A stretch of DNA of 64,000 nt from Phoronis australis (taxonomy: Eukaryota > Phoronida > Phoronidae), in NCBI GenBank assembly GCA_002633005.1, contig NMRA01000226.1:41780-105779 (forward strand). Direction: 5' to 3'. The notes under the pieces were generated by a model. It saw only the letters and a list, made by a program, of their open reading frames with translations, was not told the DNA's origin and ran no database searches. Positions within the stretch are counted from its first letter, which is position 1. Each line of letters starts with the position of its first letter. Of the stretch, positions 41,601 through 47,700 are shown piece after piece. A program made the position numbers and the translations under genes.

Positions 41601-44600
41601 CAATGAAAACATTCGTATTAAAGCCTAGGTTTTAAGATTAGTAGTTTCATCAGATAGCTGGAACAACACCAGCACATCAAATGAATATACCACGGACGGT
41701 GGACTAAAGACCAAAAGCTGTAAACAGTGATAGCCTTAGTACTGATTAAACAAGTTAAGTTTAGAGACTTTACTGTGAACACCACTCTCAGATCTCTGCA
41801 ATAAATTATTTGAACAATGCTTTGCAAGTCAACTTCATGCTGATTAATACTTCAATTAAATAGCATAGCGGAGTGTCGCCTATTAGGGCCCCTCCTGTAA
41901 TAAGCACAGGTGTGTTATGCCTCGTGGAAGCCAGTGAAAGCAGCATTGTTAAATAAGTGCCGGGCTGTAATTCAAGACTAGTTGAAACAACTCTGTTTTA
42001 CTGGATGGTTAAGAGCTTGTTGTTAACAAAATACAAGTGAACATGATGTGAGGACATATGTGTTGCGAATGTCATGTTTGATGTATGTAATGGTTGTTTT
42101 AAAAACATATTAATAACATGCAGAAGCCAGTCTCACACTCGTTTGACTCTGGATTGCAAATCAAACGTACAATGGACAATCAACAATAAGTTAGTGCTGC
42201 GTGGGCAAAACTGGCTGTGATGAATACTTGCTGGGTTTTAAGTGAGCACACGGGTCTTGAAAAGAAAAAAGCGTGGGGATTAATACGCGACACCACGGTA
42301 TAACTTGGCTTCTTTGCCGGAACTGCTCAGTATAAAGTCTATAGCCATTGCACTGCTGAATACACATTCCATAAATGCTTCAGAACTAAAAGAGCTCATC
42401 AGTTGGCTCAGGCCTAGGCAGAGTTCACTTGATGGCAGTACACTTGCGGCGAGAAAATTTTGCTTAGATGATGGAAAAGTGAATTTAATCCCAATCGATC
42501 CCATAATTCAACACAGACCGATCGCTTCAGTGGCGGCCATTTTGGCTACTACAGGCTAGAATGCTCCCGGTCTAGTGAAACGCAACCTTTTTACTCGTGT
42601 GATCTTCCGAATTATTGGGATATCTTGCTTTTTCTAGAAAGACACTGAACGCTACCCTGATCTATATAAACAGTTGACCTACAGCTCACTGGTCTTGTGA
42701 ACTTTGTCAGTACTGTTGTAACTATGCTTGTGTGCATGTAGCTCCCTTCTATACACGGTTGAACCCTGTTTGGGTTTTGTTCATTAGATGTCCAATGTTT
42801 TACTGATAGCAATATGTGTAAATATATTGAAACATGCTGAAACTTAGATATCTTGTTATGCTCATAAACATAGTAATGTATTTATTGGTATGTCACAGTC
42901 TAATATTTTAATATGATTTTTAAAACTAGGTGTATAATTATTCTCTAATACTTTTTACTTTTGGGTGTTTTATATTTTTTGAAATAACTTCGTGGAGCAG
43001 AATCTGATCTACTGCAGTCAATAATGTTTTCAACATTCTTGTACAAAGATATTTGTCATGGTGGAGTGTGCTAGTGAGTGGTGACACTAGTGAAACAACA
43101 TGGGTTATGATGAGCACCCTCTGTCGTACATTACAAAAATGGTGTGATATAGGCATTGTCTGGTTGGCCACAATCTCTGATATACACGAGCTTCTTTGAT
43201 CGAGGGATTTTGTCAATATTCTGTAAATTGGCTTTTTTATCATAGTCGGTGGTTTGTAATGTTTTTTTCCGTTTCCATGTTGATTTTTGACACATCTTCA
43301 TTTTAATGAGATATGATGGCTGCATGGTACACCAACGAGTTTCTTGTTTTACTTGACAGTCTTCTGAGCAGACTATTGCTAGGCAGTACGACAAATTGTC
43401 AGAAGAGACGTCTCCAAGTAAGAAGAAAAAGAACAGGACCTTCAGCAGTGACAAAGAGGTCAGTCTCTCAGCTACTGTGTATGGCAACAGTTATCAGACA
43501 AAATACGAAATTCTGTTCACAACAGAAGTGGTGGCAAAATTCTAATTACAGAATGGCTGGGCGACTGTATTAAAATTCTAGCTTGTTAATTCCACTTCAT
43601 TGTCGTTCCTCAGAGAATATTATACTCTGACTATGAATTCAGTTTCCACCCGGCTGTGAAGCTGAGGAATTCCGAATATTTGGTAACCCAAAAAAAAAAT
43701 AGCTGGCAGTCTGATACACGTTGTACCAGATGCGCAGGCCGCGCATGTGGGCCCATTGCACTCATCACCTGGAACCATTTTTATGCTTTATCAATATATA
43801 GTTAAAACCAAGCTGAGGAGCTAGAAGCCTGATTCAAGAGTATAGCACTGTGGCCCAGTGGGACTCTAACCCACGACTTCGAGTAAATAAACCAGGCACC
43901 TATCTCACTAGGCCACATTACCTCCCCCATTTGGTAACTCAGGTCATAGGCCCGTACATCTACTGTCTACTTTAGCACTGTTACCATAGGTACTCAGGTT
44001 TGATACCAGTAATACACTGAATACTAAAACAAAAAATAATGTCAGTACAATATCAAAACGGAAAGTACTCGGTGCCTTAATAGGTACCTTGAAAATATGA
44101 AATTGTGTCTGTCTAATTTAATATTTTCTTATTTATTTATTTATTATTTATTTATTAATGTAATATTTACAATAAGGGTAGCGCCATCAGTTCACAGTGC
44201 TTTCCATGGGGGCCCTTGATCTATCTTTCAATTGTGTCATCTACGACCTGCGTGAAGTGGAACACAAATTGGCATCATGCTGCTATAACATTGTGAGGTC
44301 AATCAATGTGAACTATACATTTGTACTTTCGACAGCAAAAAAGTAATCAGTTTTGATATTTTGTACTTCACTTGTTGATTTGCAGGTTGTTGACAAGCTG
44401 CTGGGTAACGGTCACATATCAGCTGATCTAAAGTCCAGACTTCTGAGTCAGAAGCTGCTGGAACAATGTAGGCAAAGTGAAATAGTTGTTGATCAAGTGG
44501 GCTTCGGTAGTGACCACTCACTAGCGTATTACTTGAAAGCTGTGCCCCTATGTAATGGGGAGATATCAGTGGACAGCGTGGAAGAAAGACCGTTAGCAAC

Positions 44601-45705
44601 CAGTGATGTACCGAGGGAGGGTCTTGTGGATAATGACGGTAGTAGTGGGTCTTCATGTGGTTACAAGGCAAGGGTGAACAGGGGAAGTGCGCTTACGGTG
44701 GATAATGATGAATGTGAGTCTAGGCCAGGGGAGGGTTCCATGGATAGTGTTGTAAGCAGTGACTCATCAGCGGATTATAAGTTCAAAGTGAACAGGAAAA
44801 AGGCTCAGCCACTTGGTGAGGAAAGTGGTTCTAGGCCGTGGGATGGTTGCGTGGATAGTGCTGGTAGCAGTGAGACGTCATGCAGTTACAAGGCAAGAGT
44901 TAATAGAAACAGTGCTCACCTACTCAGTGGCAAAGTTGGTTCTGTAGAGATGGAGGGTGACGCTGATAGTGGCGATAGCTGCGGGTCGTCAGCTGATTAT
45001 AAGGCTAGAGTGAACAGGAATAATGTTCACTCGTTTGATGATAAGTGTGCTTCTAGACCACGCAATGGTTCTGTTGTGGGTGGTGATTGTAGTGAGTCTT
45101 CCTGTAGTTACGTGCCGGTTAGGTTGACCAAGAACAGTGATCACTTGCTTAGGGATAAAAGTGATCCGGAAGATGGACACGATTCAGGATTGTCTGCAAC
45201 CAACAGCGATGATTCATCTTACCATTACAAACCCAGGGTAAATAGAAACATTAGCCCCGAGGTGGCCCCATTCGTTCTTCGTAATCAAGAGTCAGAAATT
45301 AGCAGTTATGGAGATGCTTGCACTAGCAAGCCTGTGTCTATCAAATTTGATACTACTGGGTTACCCTCAAGCGTTTATAAGCCAGAGTTAGGAAATGACA
45401 GGATGAACAGAAATGATAGCTATAAAGGCTCCTCATTAAAAACTCATCTATCCAAGCCAGAACCTCATGTTGCAGACAGCTCATCTTGCCCTTCCAAGAC
45501 CCTAGAAGGCTCTTCTAATAGTTGGGATAATACCAGGTATTCAGCTTCAGATATAACGGCTAGCGGTCAGCCACCTGAACATGCTGCTTGCGATGACGAT
45601 TACTGGGGTGCTGACTCCAGGTCTCATGACACGAAATACTCAACTGACCGTGACTTGAATGAAAGTGCTTCAGATGTGTCCTACAAAAGGCCGTGTTTCT
45701 CTTAA
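10777..45705 (+). CDS. gp130/LIFR-like class I cytokine receptor, 16 coding exons
   Basis: Exons: 10777-10864, 12834-13115, 16429-16564, 18050-18255, 19347-19495, 24797-24965, 25464-25552, 28251-28488, 31639-31775, 33008-33182, 37106-37261, 38202-38345, 40201-40288, 40902-40980, 43360-43458, 44386-45705. All have AG acceptors and GT donors and the phases chain, giving 3,555 nt (about 1,184 aa plus stop). Domains by residue: signal peptide 1-~25, Ig 30-124, cytokine-receptor homology D1 124-237 and D2 238-343, fibronectin III 344-452, 453-556 and 557-656, TM ~663-685, Box1 ~699-711, tail 712-1184 with six tyrosine repeats. Known family members with this order (gp130, LIFR) bind IL-6-type helical cytokines and signal through JAK/STAT; ligand and signalling here are inferred. 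Domeless of insects lacks the Ig domain, so the layout is nearer the vertebrate form. It is longer than gp130 because of the tail. Uncertain points: the exon 5-6 junction, and any 5' noncoding exons. Confidence 0.88.
11438..11567. repeat. Perfect 65-bp tandem duplication
   Basis: 11438-11502 is repeated exactly at 11503-11567 (unit begins cattttatatcaaccacttg). It sits in intron 1, just before the LINE fragment. Confidence 0.9.
11640..12456 (+). mobile_element. LINE 3' end (CR1/L2-like) with (TTA)n tail
   Basis: The C-terminal region after the RT is readable in two frames: FVYCSTVWSGCN, LLKAQKQVARLVLG and RQGWLNIDKYF, then after a frameshift near 11917 CFHGNVPTYLS and IKQWNNLPNSLKDA to a stop at 12175. 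This pattern is typical of the thumb/C-terminal part of CR1/L2-type LINE proteins. A TTA microsatellite at ~12421-12455 ends it, as such LINEs often do. It is 5' truncated and broken, inserted in intron 1. Confidence 0.75.
12421..12455. repeat. (TTA)n microsatellite
   Basis: About eleven units of tta/att; probably the 3' tail of the LINE fragment. Confidence 0.9.
12834..13115 (+). CDS. Receptor exon 2: Ig-like domain
   Basis: One phase 1-1 exon encodes a complete Ig-like fold, as is usual for Ig domains. Cys48 lies in LSLTCR (B strand) and Cys107 in KDGGFYRC (F strand, the usual DxGxYxC). The expected core tryptophan is not obvious. Several NxS/T sequons are present (for example NRT, NSS and NAT). 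In gp130 and LIFR-type receptors an Ig domain next to the cytokine module helps bind ligand; the same role is inferred here. The acceptor is tttcttgcag and the donor is gtaagt. Confidence 0.85.
13417..14445 (+). repeat. CCTAGTGG repeat family, copy 1 (3' truncated)
   Basis: It begins with the palindrome gcgcccacatataaatatgt... and carries CCTAGTGG-type octamers at about 13570, 13708, 13870, 14016, 14159 and 14306, mean spacing near 148 bp. Each octamer is followed by a T-rich block. It lacks the family's 3' end. It lies in intron 2. Confidence 0.7.
14769..16062 (+). repeat. CCTAGTGG repeat family, copy 2 (full length?)
   Basis: It starts with the same palindrome (cccacatatttatatgtgg) and ends gcatttcaacgctccgcgtt gctcttg. 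The body has phased CCTAGTGG octamers. About 1.3 kb, the same length as the copy at 26.2-27.5 kb, so this is probably the full unit. No ORF. Confidence 0.7.
16274..16330. repeat. Short direct repeat, ~23-bp unit twice
   Basis: aggaattccactcacgctca and aggaattccactcgcgctca lie about 37 bp apart just upstream of exon 3. Confidence 0.6.
16429..16564 (+). CDS. Receptor exon 3: cytokine-receptor homology D1, first half
   Basis: Phase 1 in, phase 2 out (donor gtatgt). It encodes K-C136-x9-C146-TF followed by RGRDTW and a C strand YVIEYC. The C-x9-C pair with a following aromatic residue is the first disulphide signature of class I cytokine receptors, and LPSTEYV sits where gp130 has its strand C. 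The split of D1 by a phase 2 intron is consistent with exon 4 completing the domain. Confidence 0.85.
17100..18012 (+). repeat. CCTAGTGG repeat family, diverged copy
   Basis: Contains cccctagtggcagttttagt and cacctagtggctatttttat and a degraded 3' end (gtgcatttcaactgtttgta). It ends only about 40 bp before exon 4, so the acceptor context of exon 4 borders transposon sequence. Confidence 0.6.
18050..18255 (+). CDS. Receptor exon 4: cytokine-receptor homology D1, second half
   Basis: Phase 2 in, phase 1 out (donor gtaaga). It contains a cysteine-rich stretch with C184-Y-W186 (the C-x-W motif of class I receptors), then FFDNYTYGMRVRGTNSL, a typical F/G-strand region, and SEYTEPV leading into D2. 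There are seven cysteines in the whole D1, more than the canonical four, so extra disulphides are possible. It completes the N-terminal CHD domain begun in exon 3. Confidence 0.85.
18256..19346 (+). other. Intron 4
   Basis: No repeat family recognised. It contains a hydrophobic ORF near 19251-19346 discussed under rejected items. Confidence 0.5.
19347..19495 (+). CDS. Receptor exon 5: cytokine-receptor homology D2, first half
   Basis: Phase 1 in (acceptor ttgtag). It starts VKPAAVRNAVIRVVNSTS, the proline linker and A/B strands of the second CHD domain, then NVTWEV and FMLYLKS. The standard donor is gtgagc after 19495, phase 0. A GC-AG donor four bases further on (gcaagg) would give phase 1 and a different junction. 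A hydrophobic ORF that overlaps the acceptor upstream is not in frame with this exon. Confidence 0.75.
19496..24796 (+). other. Intron 5, 5.3 kb
   Basis: The longest intron. Apart from the CA repeat I see no recognisable element or coding exon. A microexon that would resolve the exon 5-6 phase choice cannot be excluded. Confidence 0.45.
23628..23705. repeat. (CA)n microsatellite
   Basis: About 35 CA dinucleotides with a few G interruptions near the 3' end. Confidence 0.95.
24797..24965 (+). CDS. Receptor exon 6: cytokine-receptor homology D2, second half with WSDNV
   Basis: I chose the acceptor ttgttgcag at 24796 because it keeps phase 0 from exon 5 and gives a domain of normal length. Key motifs are GLLPYTTYQV (the G-L-x-P-x-T-x-Y signature of FNIII domains) and GFW330-S-D-N-V334, in the position of WSxWS. 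An alternative acceptor at 24728 (cctgcaag) would add about 23 residues but needs phase 1 from exon 5. It ends in phase 1 before gtaact. Confidence 0.7.
25030..25386 (+). mobile_element. GIY-YIG-type retroelement C-terminal remnant
   Basis: The frame contains RLKREQYWIDKLNTLEPHGL followed by N, the conserved C-terminal signature of GIY-YIG endonuclease domains in Penelope-like and related retroelements, preceded by SVQIIEKLQNPSTPHR. It lies in intron 6, between exons 6 and 7, with a stop at 25386. The reverse transcriptase part is absent. Confidence 0.6.
25464..25552 (+). CDS. Receptor exon 7: third FNIII-type domain, first part
   Basis: A short phase 1 to phase 0 exon (acceptor gttttcag, donor gtaagt). 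It encodes a proline-rich linker (VPSASPDLLPGSYRRHG) and HCKVTMMWP, the B strand with the FNIII tryptophan. It is the first of three domains between the CHD and the membrane, equivalent in position to D4 of gp130. Confidence 0.75.
25741..26020. repeat. ~280-bp fold-back element with ~100-bp arms
   Basis: Arm 25741-25858 is the reverse complement of 25914-26016 with scattered differences (for example acgagcgtcg...atatattaaaat against atattttaatata...cgacgctcgt). The right arm contains CTTGACAAAGAGCG...CCGAAACGT, and the left arm carries the matching version on the minus strand. Confidence 0.75.
26163..27491 (+). repeat. CCTAGTGG repeat family, copy 3 (full length?)
   Basis: Palindromic start (gcccacatatttatatgtgg), phased cccctagtggcaattttagt blocks, and the end gtatttcaacggtccgcgtt gctcttg. 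In intron 7, same strand as the gene. Confidence 0.75.
28251..28488 (+). CDS. Receptor exon 8: third FNIII-type domain, remainder
   Basis: Phase 0 to phase 1 (acceptor gttctag, donor gttagt). It contains VLQNLLRNTTYKVQLRAS, the L-x-x-x-T-x-Y-x-V-x-x-R-A core of an FNIII E-F region, and an Asn-linked glycosylation sequon (NTT). It completes residues 344-452 together with exon 7. Confidence 0.8.
29000..30058 (+). repeat. Dispersed repeat D, copy 2
   Basis: Begins taaaggagcatgccaccc; aligned to 6674-8195, without the nested MITE. It lies in intron 8. Confidence 0.75.
30059..31638 (+). other. Rest of intron 8
   Basis: No exon or repeat assigned; open frames here lack recognisable motifs. Confidence 0.4.
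31639..31775 (+). CDS. Receptor exon 9: fourth FNIII-type domain, first half
   Basis: Phase 1 to phase 0 (acceptor atttgcag, donor gtcagt). It encodes APVAPQYVSAVKLND then VKLSWEYNGPP, a textbook FNIII A/B strand with the tryptophan, and FMVFWCKG (strand C). Two cysteines near the exon end (FWCKG, KCLEK) could pair. Confidence 0.82.
32015..32197. repeat. ~180-bp fold-back element in intron 9
   Basis: 32015-32062 (cagaaaattaatgagtcgtt core) pairs with 32149-32196 over about 48 bp. Between the arms lies CTTGAAAAAGCCAG-CAGAGA-CTGGCGAAAC, a perfect 5-bp stem flanked by TTGAAAAA and GAAAC. Confidence 0.8.
33008..33182 (+). CDS. Receptor exon 10: fourth FNIII-type domain, second half
   Basis: Phase 0 to phase 1 (acceptor tttgtag, donor gtaagt). 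It encodes the C'-G strands (SVHIHPS, QYIYAVSTTS) and ends in a rather hydrophobic run, MVVSACLYLLHNR. That run is shorter and more polar than a membrane helix, and another FNIII domain follows, so I read it as a G strand. Confidence 0.78.
33183..37105 (+). other. Intron 10, 3.9 kb
   Basis: Contains a region 34385-34710 rich in tgtgacattttg-like words and, near its end, a CCTAGTGG-family 3' fragment. No exon seen. Confidence 0.45.
36100..36221 (+). repeat. CCTAGTGG repeat family, 3' end fragment
   Basis: cacatcctagtggcccttag then gcatgtcaacgccccaccgt tgctcttg, matching the 3' end of the longer copies. Confidence 0.65.
37106..37261 (+). CDS. Receptor exon 11: fifth FNIII-type domain, first half
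   Basis: Phase 1 to phase 1 (acceptor tttttctag, donor gtgact). It encodes linker IPAPSISED, strand YTISLRGLSVSC, then LNYTVSYCVAN. The domain lacks the usual B-strand tryptophan. It is the membrane-proximal FNIII repeat together with exon 12. Confidence 0.75.
37418..37785. repeat. Minisatellite, ~36-bp unit, about nine degenerate copies
   Basis: Repeats of aaggttgggcaaagttcatt ctgttttctcaggg with substitutions. It begins about 150 bp after exon 11. Confidence 0.85.
37797..37852. repeat. 18-bp tandem repeat, three copies
   Basis: cttgtgctgataatatga-type unit repeated three times in succession. Confidence 0.85.
38202..38345 (+). CDS. Receptor exon 12: fifth FNIII-type domain, second half
   Basis: Phase 1 to phase 1 (acceptor cacctcag, donor gtgggt). 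It contains IKDLPADTTYLVWAQTISRS, matching the FNIII L-P-x-T-x-Y-x-V-x-A pattern, and ends SNRLVITTT. The membrane exon follows directly. Confidence 0.8.
38346..40200 (+). other. Intron 12
   Basis: Holds the 25-bp minisatellite. A T-rich pyrimidine stretch precedes exon 13. The long open frame 39799-40221 overlaps the TM exon but is not in its frame. Confidence 0.45.
38958..39081. repeat. 25-bp minisatellite, five copies
   Basis: Unit ggtggtgaggtcacatgggg tggaa, the last two copies nearly identical. Each unit contains a gtcac/tgacgtcac-like word. Confidence 0.9.
40201..40288 (+). CDS. Receptor exon 13: transmembrane helix
   Basis: Phase 1 to phase 2 (acceptor gtgttcag, donor gtaagt). It encodes one uninterrupted hydrophobic segment of about 23 residues (residues 663-685: LAVIVLGSLVGLVVTLAGFV and onward) preceded by SSVE and followed by basic residues in the next exon, giving a type I topology. 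Confidence 0.85.
40902..40980 (+). CDS. Receptor exon 14: juxtamembrane and Box1
   Basis: Phase 2 to phase 0 (acceptor attttcag, donor gtaagt). It has a basic stop-transfer stretch (RKLKDKIKRCCRP) then FHFEIPANPELAI. The hydrophobic-P-x-x-P pattern at the expected distance from the membrane is a Box1-like JAK docking motif. Two adjacent cysteines (695-696) could be palmitoylated; that is inference. Confidence 0.8.
41546..41606. repeat. Partial end of MITE-like element A
   Basis: cccaactttttggtgtgcta and acgggaaaacaccgcaatg parallel the right end of the 61.1-kb copy. The other end is not clear. In intron 14. Confidence 0.45.
42285..42560. other. Bidirectionally open segment in intron 14
   Basis: Both the + strand (42305-42559, reading ELKELISWLRPRQSSLDGST) and the minus strand (42280-42504) are open, unlike the surrounding intron, and the right edge holds a ggcggccattttgg motif. 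I do not recognise either product. It could be an old insertion, a pseudogene fragment or chance. Confidence 0.3.
43360..43458 (+). CDS. Receptor exon 15: cytoplasmic linker
   Basis: A phase 0-0 exon of 33 codons (acceptor cttgacag, donor gtcagt). It has one tyrosine (QYDKL), a lysine cluster (SPSKKKKNR) that resembles a nuclear-type basic patch, and serines at the end. It links Box1 to the long terminal exon. No clear Box2 is seen in it. Confidence 0.75.
43849..43930 (-). repeat. tRNA-derived SINE-like sequence
   Basis: On the minus strand GTGGCC...GGGCCAC can form an acceptor stem, TGGCCTAGTGAGATAGG resembles a Pol III A box, and GTGGGTTAGAGTCCCAC forms a perfect 5-bp T arm with a B-box-like loop. 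The middle does not fold into a standard anticodon arm, so a functional tRNA is unlikely. In intron 15. Confidence 0.6.
44119..44160. repeat. (TTTA)n low-complexity tract
   Basis: Run of atttatttattt units in intron 15. Confidence 0.7.
44386..45705 (+). CDS. Receptor exon 16: cytoplasmic tail with six tyrosine repeats, stop
   Basis: Acceptor gatttgcag at 44385, phase 0; 439 codons and a TAA. The N-terminal ~75 residues (leucine-rich, then SEIVVDQVGFGSDHS and AYYLKAV) are the best candidate for a Box2-like region. Residues ~826-1035 hold six degenerate repeats of 37-39 residues with serine-rich lead-ins and a Y-K-x-R-V-N-R core. The rest is Ser/Asp-rich and ends SYKRPCFS. The open frame extends 33 codons upstream of the acceptor by chance. 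Confidence 0.85.
   Translation, partial: VVDKLLGNGHISADLKSRLLSQKLLEQCRQSEIVVDQVGFGSDHSLAYYLKAVPLCNGEISVDSVEERPLATSDVPREGLVDNDGSSGSSCGYKARVNRGSALTVDNDECESRPGEGSMDSVVSSDSSADYKFKVNRKKAQPLGEESGSRPWDGCVDSAGSSETSCSYKARVNRNSAHLLSGKVGSVEMEGDADSGDSCGSSADYKARVNRNNVHSFDDKCASRPRNGSVVGGDCSESSCSYVPVRLTKNSDHLLRDKSDPEDGHDSGLSATNSDDSSYHYKPRVNRNISPEVAPFVLRNQESEISSYGDACTSKPVSIKFDTTGLPSSVYKPELGNDRMNRNDSYKGSSLKTHLSKPEPHVADSSSCPSKTLEGSSNSWDNTRYSASDITASGQPPEHAACDDDYWGADSRSHDTKYSTDRDLNESASDVSYKRPCFS
44620..45262 (+). repeat. Six tandem ~37-residue coding repeats in the receptor tail
   Basis: Tyrosine codons fall at 44662, 44776, 44887, 44998, 45109 and 45226, spacings of 114, 111, 111, 111 and 117 bp, always multiples of three. 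Each unit reads roughly [S-rich, D-S-S/C]-Y-K-x-R-V-N-R-x-[S/N]-A then an acidic, RP-containing spacer. Cores seen are YKARVNRGSA, YKFKVNRKKA, YKARVNRNSA, YKARVNRNNV, YVPVRLTKNS and YKPRVNRNIS. The fifth has drifted. Later matches (VYKPELGNDRMNRN) suggest a decayed seventh unit. Confidence 0.85.
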
Positions 45706-47700
45706 CTGGCTCCAAGTAAACAGCCACCTTATTTAGAGACAGGTGAAGCAAAATGTTGATTTTTGATGCAATGTGTTATTGTGAATAGTCAAGCAGGTAA
45801 ATCCATGACACATTATGTGAGCGGGCAGTTCGCAAGAAGTATCCTGGCTTGGGCAACATGAAAAATGAAAATTGTGAAAGGTTTGAAAACATGTATTCCT
45901 CTGTCATTAAAAGGGTGCTAAACCCTGATTTGGTGATTTCAACCACTCCTCATTCTGCCACCTAAAAATGCATTATTGGTCTCCCACTTAAGCGATAAAA
46001 GCAGGATTCAATTAAAATATAGTACATGCTCTCTGTTGCAAATTGGCTATTATGGCTTTTGGTATGTGGTCTTTCCCTGATGTTGTCCTGTTATCCGCCT
46101 AAAGCGTGGGTCATGCTGGCGTGTTTAGCAGACTGCATGTAGAGAAATTTCATAATTTGACCCAAGCTTTTGAGAGTAAATGAGGGTTTCAAAGCATTGT
46201 TTTGTTTGTATAACTAGATTGGAAAGTCATTAAGATCTGTTGATGGGCCAAAACTCTGTTTAGTATGTTTTTAATTAATGTGTGAAACAACATGGCCGTT
46301 TCCCTTGTGATTAGTTGCTAGCTAATGAGCATGCCTTAAGGGCCTGTAAACTCAGTCCATTAACTCACATAAATGTGGCTCATTCATCGCCCACACTGGA
46401 CATGGATGTGCGCAGGTGTGCAGCATGTTTGAGTGTTGGTGTGCAGTATTTGCGAGTTCTGGGAACTGTTTTTTCGGGCGAAGGTAGCTGCATTTTGTGA
46501 GTAGGTGTGTTTGGTTATTTCGAATTCTGGTAAGAGTTCGTGAGTCAGTCCATATAGGTGAGCTGTGTTTATACAGTGAGGTTGGAACTATGCTCAGAGT
46601 GTAGCAGTGGTGTTGTTTCCACCATCTGTAAGATTGTCCAAAAATGTCTTCTGGAACTGAATTGTATAAAAGGCTTGTGGATGTATTAATTACCAAGACG
46701 CCATGTTTGTGATGTTTCCATACCTTGCCACTGTTGTGTTCATTTTCTACTACTCTTGTTTTAGTTGAAGTTTACACACAATCAATGAAGCGGTGAACTG
46801 CTTATTACCTTTAAATGGAACCTTGTTGGGTAATAAATGAGACTGAGTGTGTTTAGCGTGTAAAATTATTTTTTATTCCAGACTATGTCTTGTTACGTTA
46901 CTAGGTATTCTAATATATTTTATACTTTCATTAGAGTCAGTAGGGGCATTATACCCTGTGATTTTTTATAGGAATGTAGAAACGGTATTGTTGGTTTGTG
47001 AGTTCGTGGTTTTGAACTGTGTGCCTATGTATATGGGGCTATAAATTAAGTTTAGAACCTATTTTGCTATGTCTTATCATTATCCTAAGCTGCTTTGGTA
47101 ATCTTGCATTATTTTAGATTGTTAGATGCATTTGAATTGCGCAACATCTAGGCCAGCTTGGAATAAAAATATGTACCCTGCCCTGGTGGTTCATTTGTTA
47201 TCCCGTTTTTCTGTTGTGCTGAGTTGCCATGTGAACAGGATGTAAAGCTGATGCCTATTAATGTTTCTGTTGATCCTTGGAGGTAGTGGAGTGCACCAAA
47301 CATATTGTGGTTACACAGTATCGGTGAGTGCACATTGCTCAACCTTTTTCCGCCTTTGCTCGCTGTCTAATGAATCGTGCGAATTTCTTTGCGAGTATGT
47401 CAGTGAGGCTTATAATGAACAAGTTTCCTGCGTTTCATGGCCAGTCCTTTAATCAGTTGTGGGAAGACATGTTGGAAGGAAGGCGTTTTATTGTTCATTC
47501 CAACACCCAACGAATGTCAAAGGTGTTCAGGAGATTTTGAATTTCCAGGCCCTCATAATCGTTTTTGTATAGATTTCTGTTGCTTTCAGTCCTTGAAGTT
47601 TTTTAGTTTGGTAGGATACTAAAAGTTGGATATTTTATTGTGGATATACACTGGAGCATTGTTTGACTGTCCACTACGGTTACCAATGTGACGAAATAAA
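45706..47700 (+). other. Probable 3' UTR of the receptor gene
   Basis: There are no coding exons or good splice signals after the stop. AATAAA signals occur at 46832-46837, 47162-47167 and 47695-47700; the last is followed by a T-rich stretch with TGTG. Which one is used cannot be told from sequence. Confidence 0.4.

Noticed and set aside
44353-44385. Upstream ATG of the long terminal open frame
   Set aside because: This is intron before a clear gatttgcag acceptor; the true exon starts at 44386.
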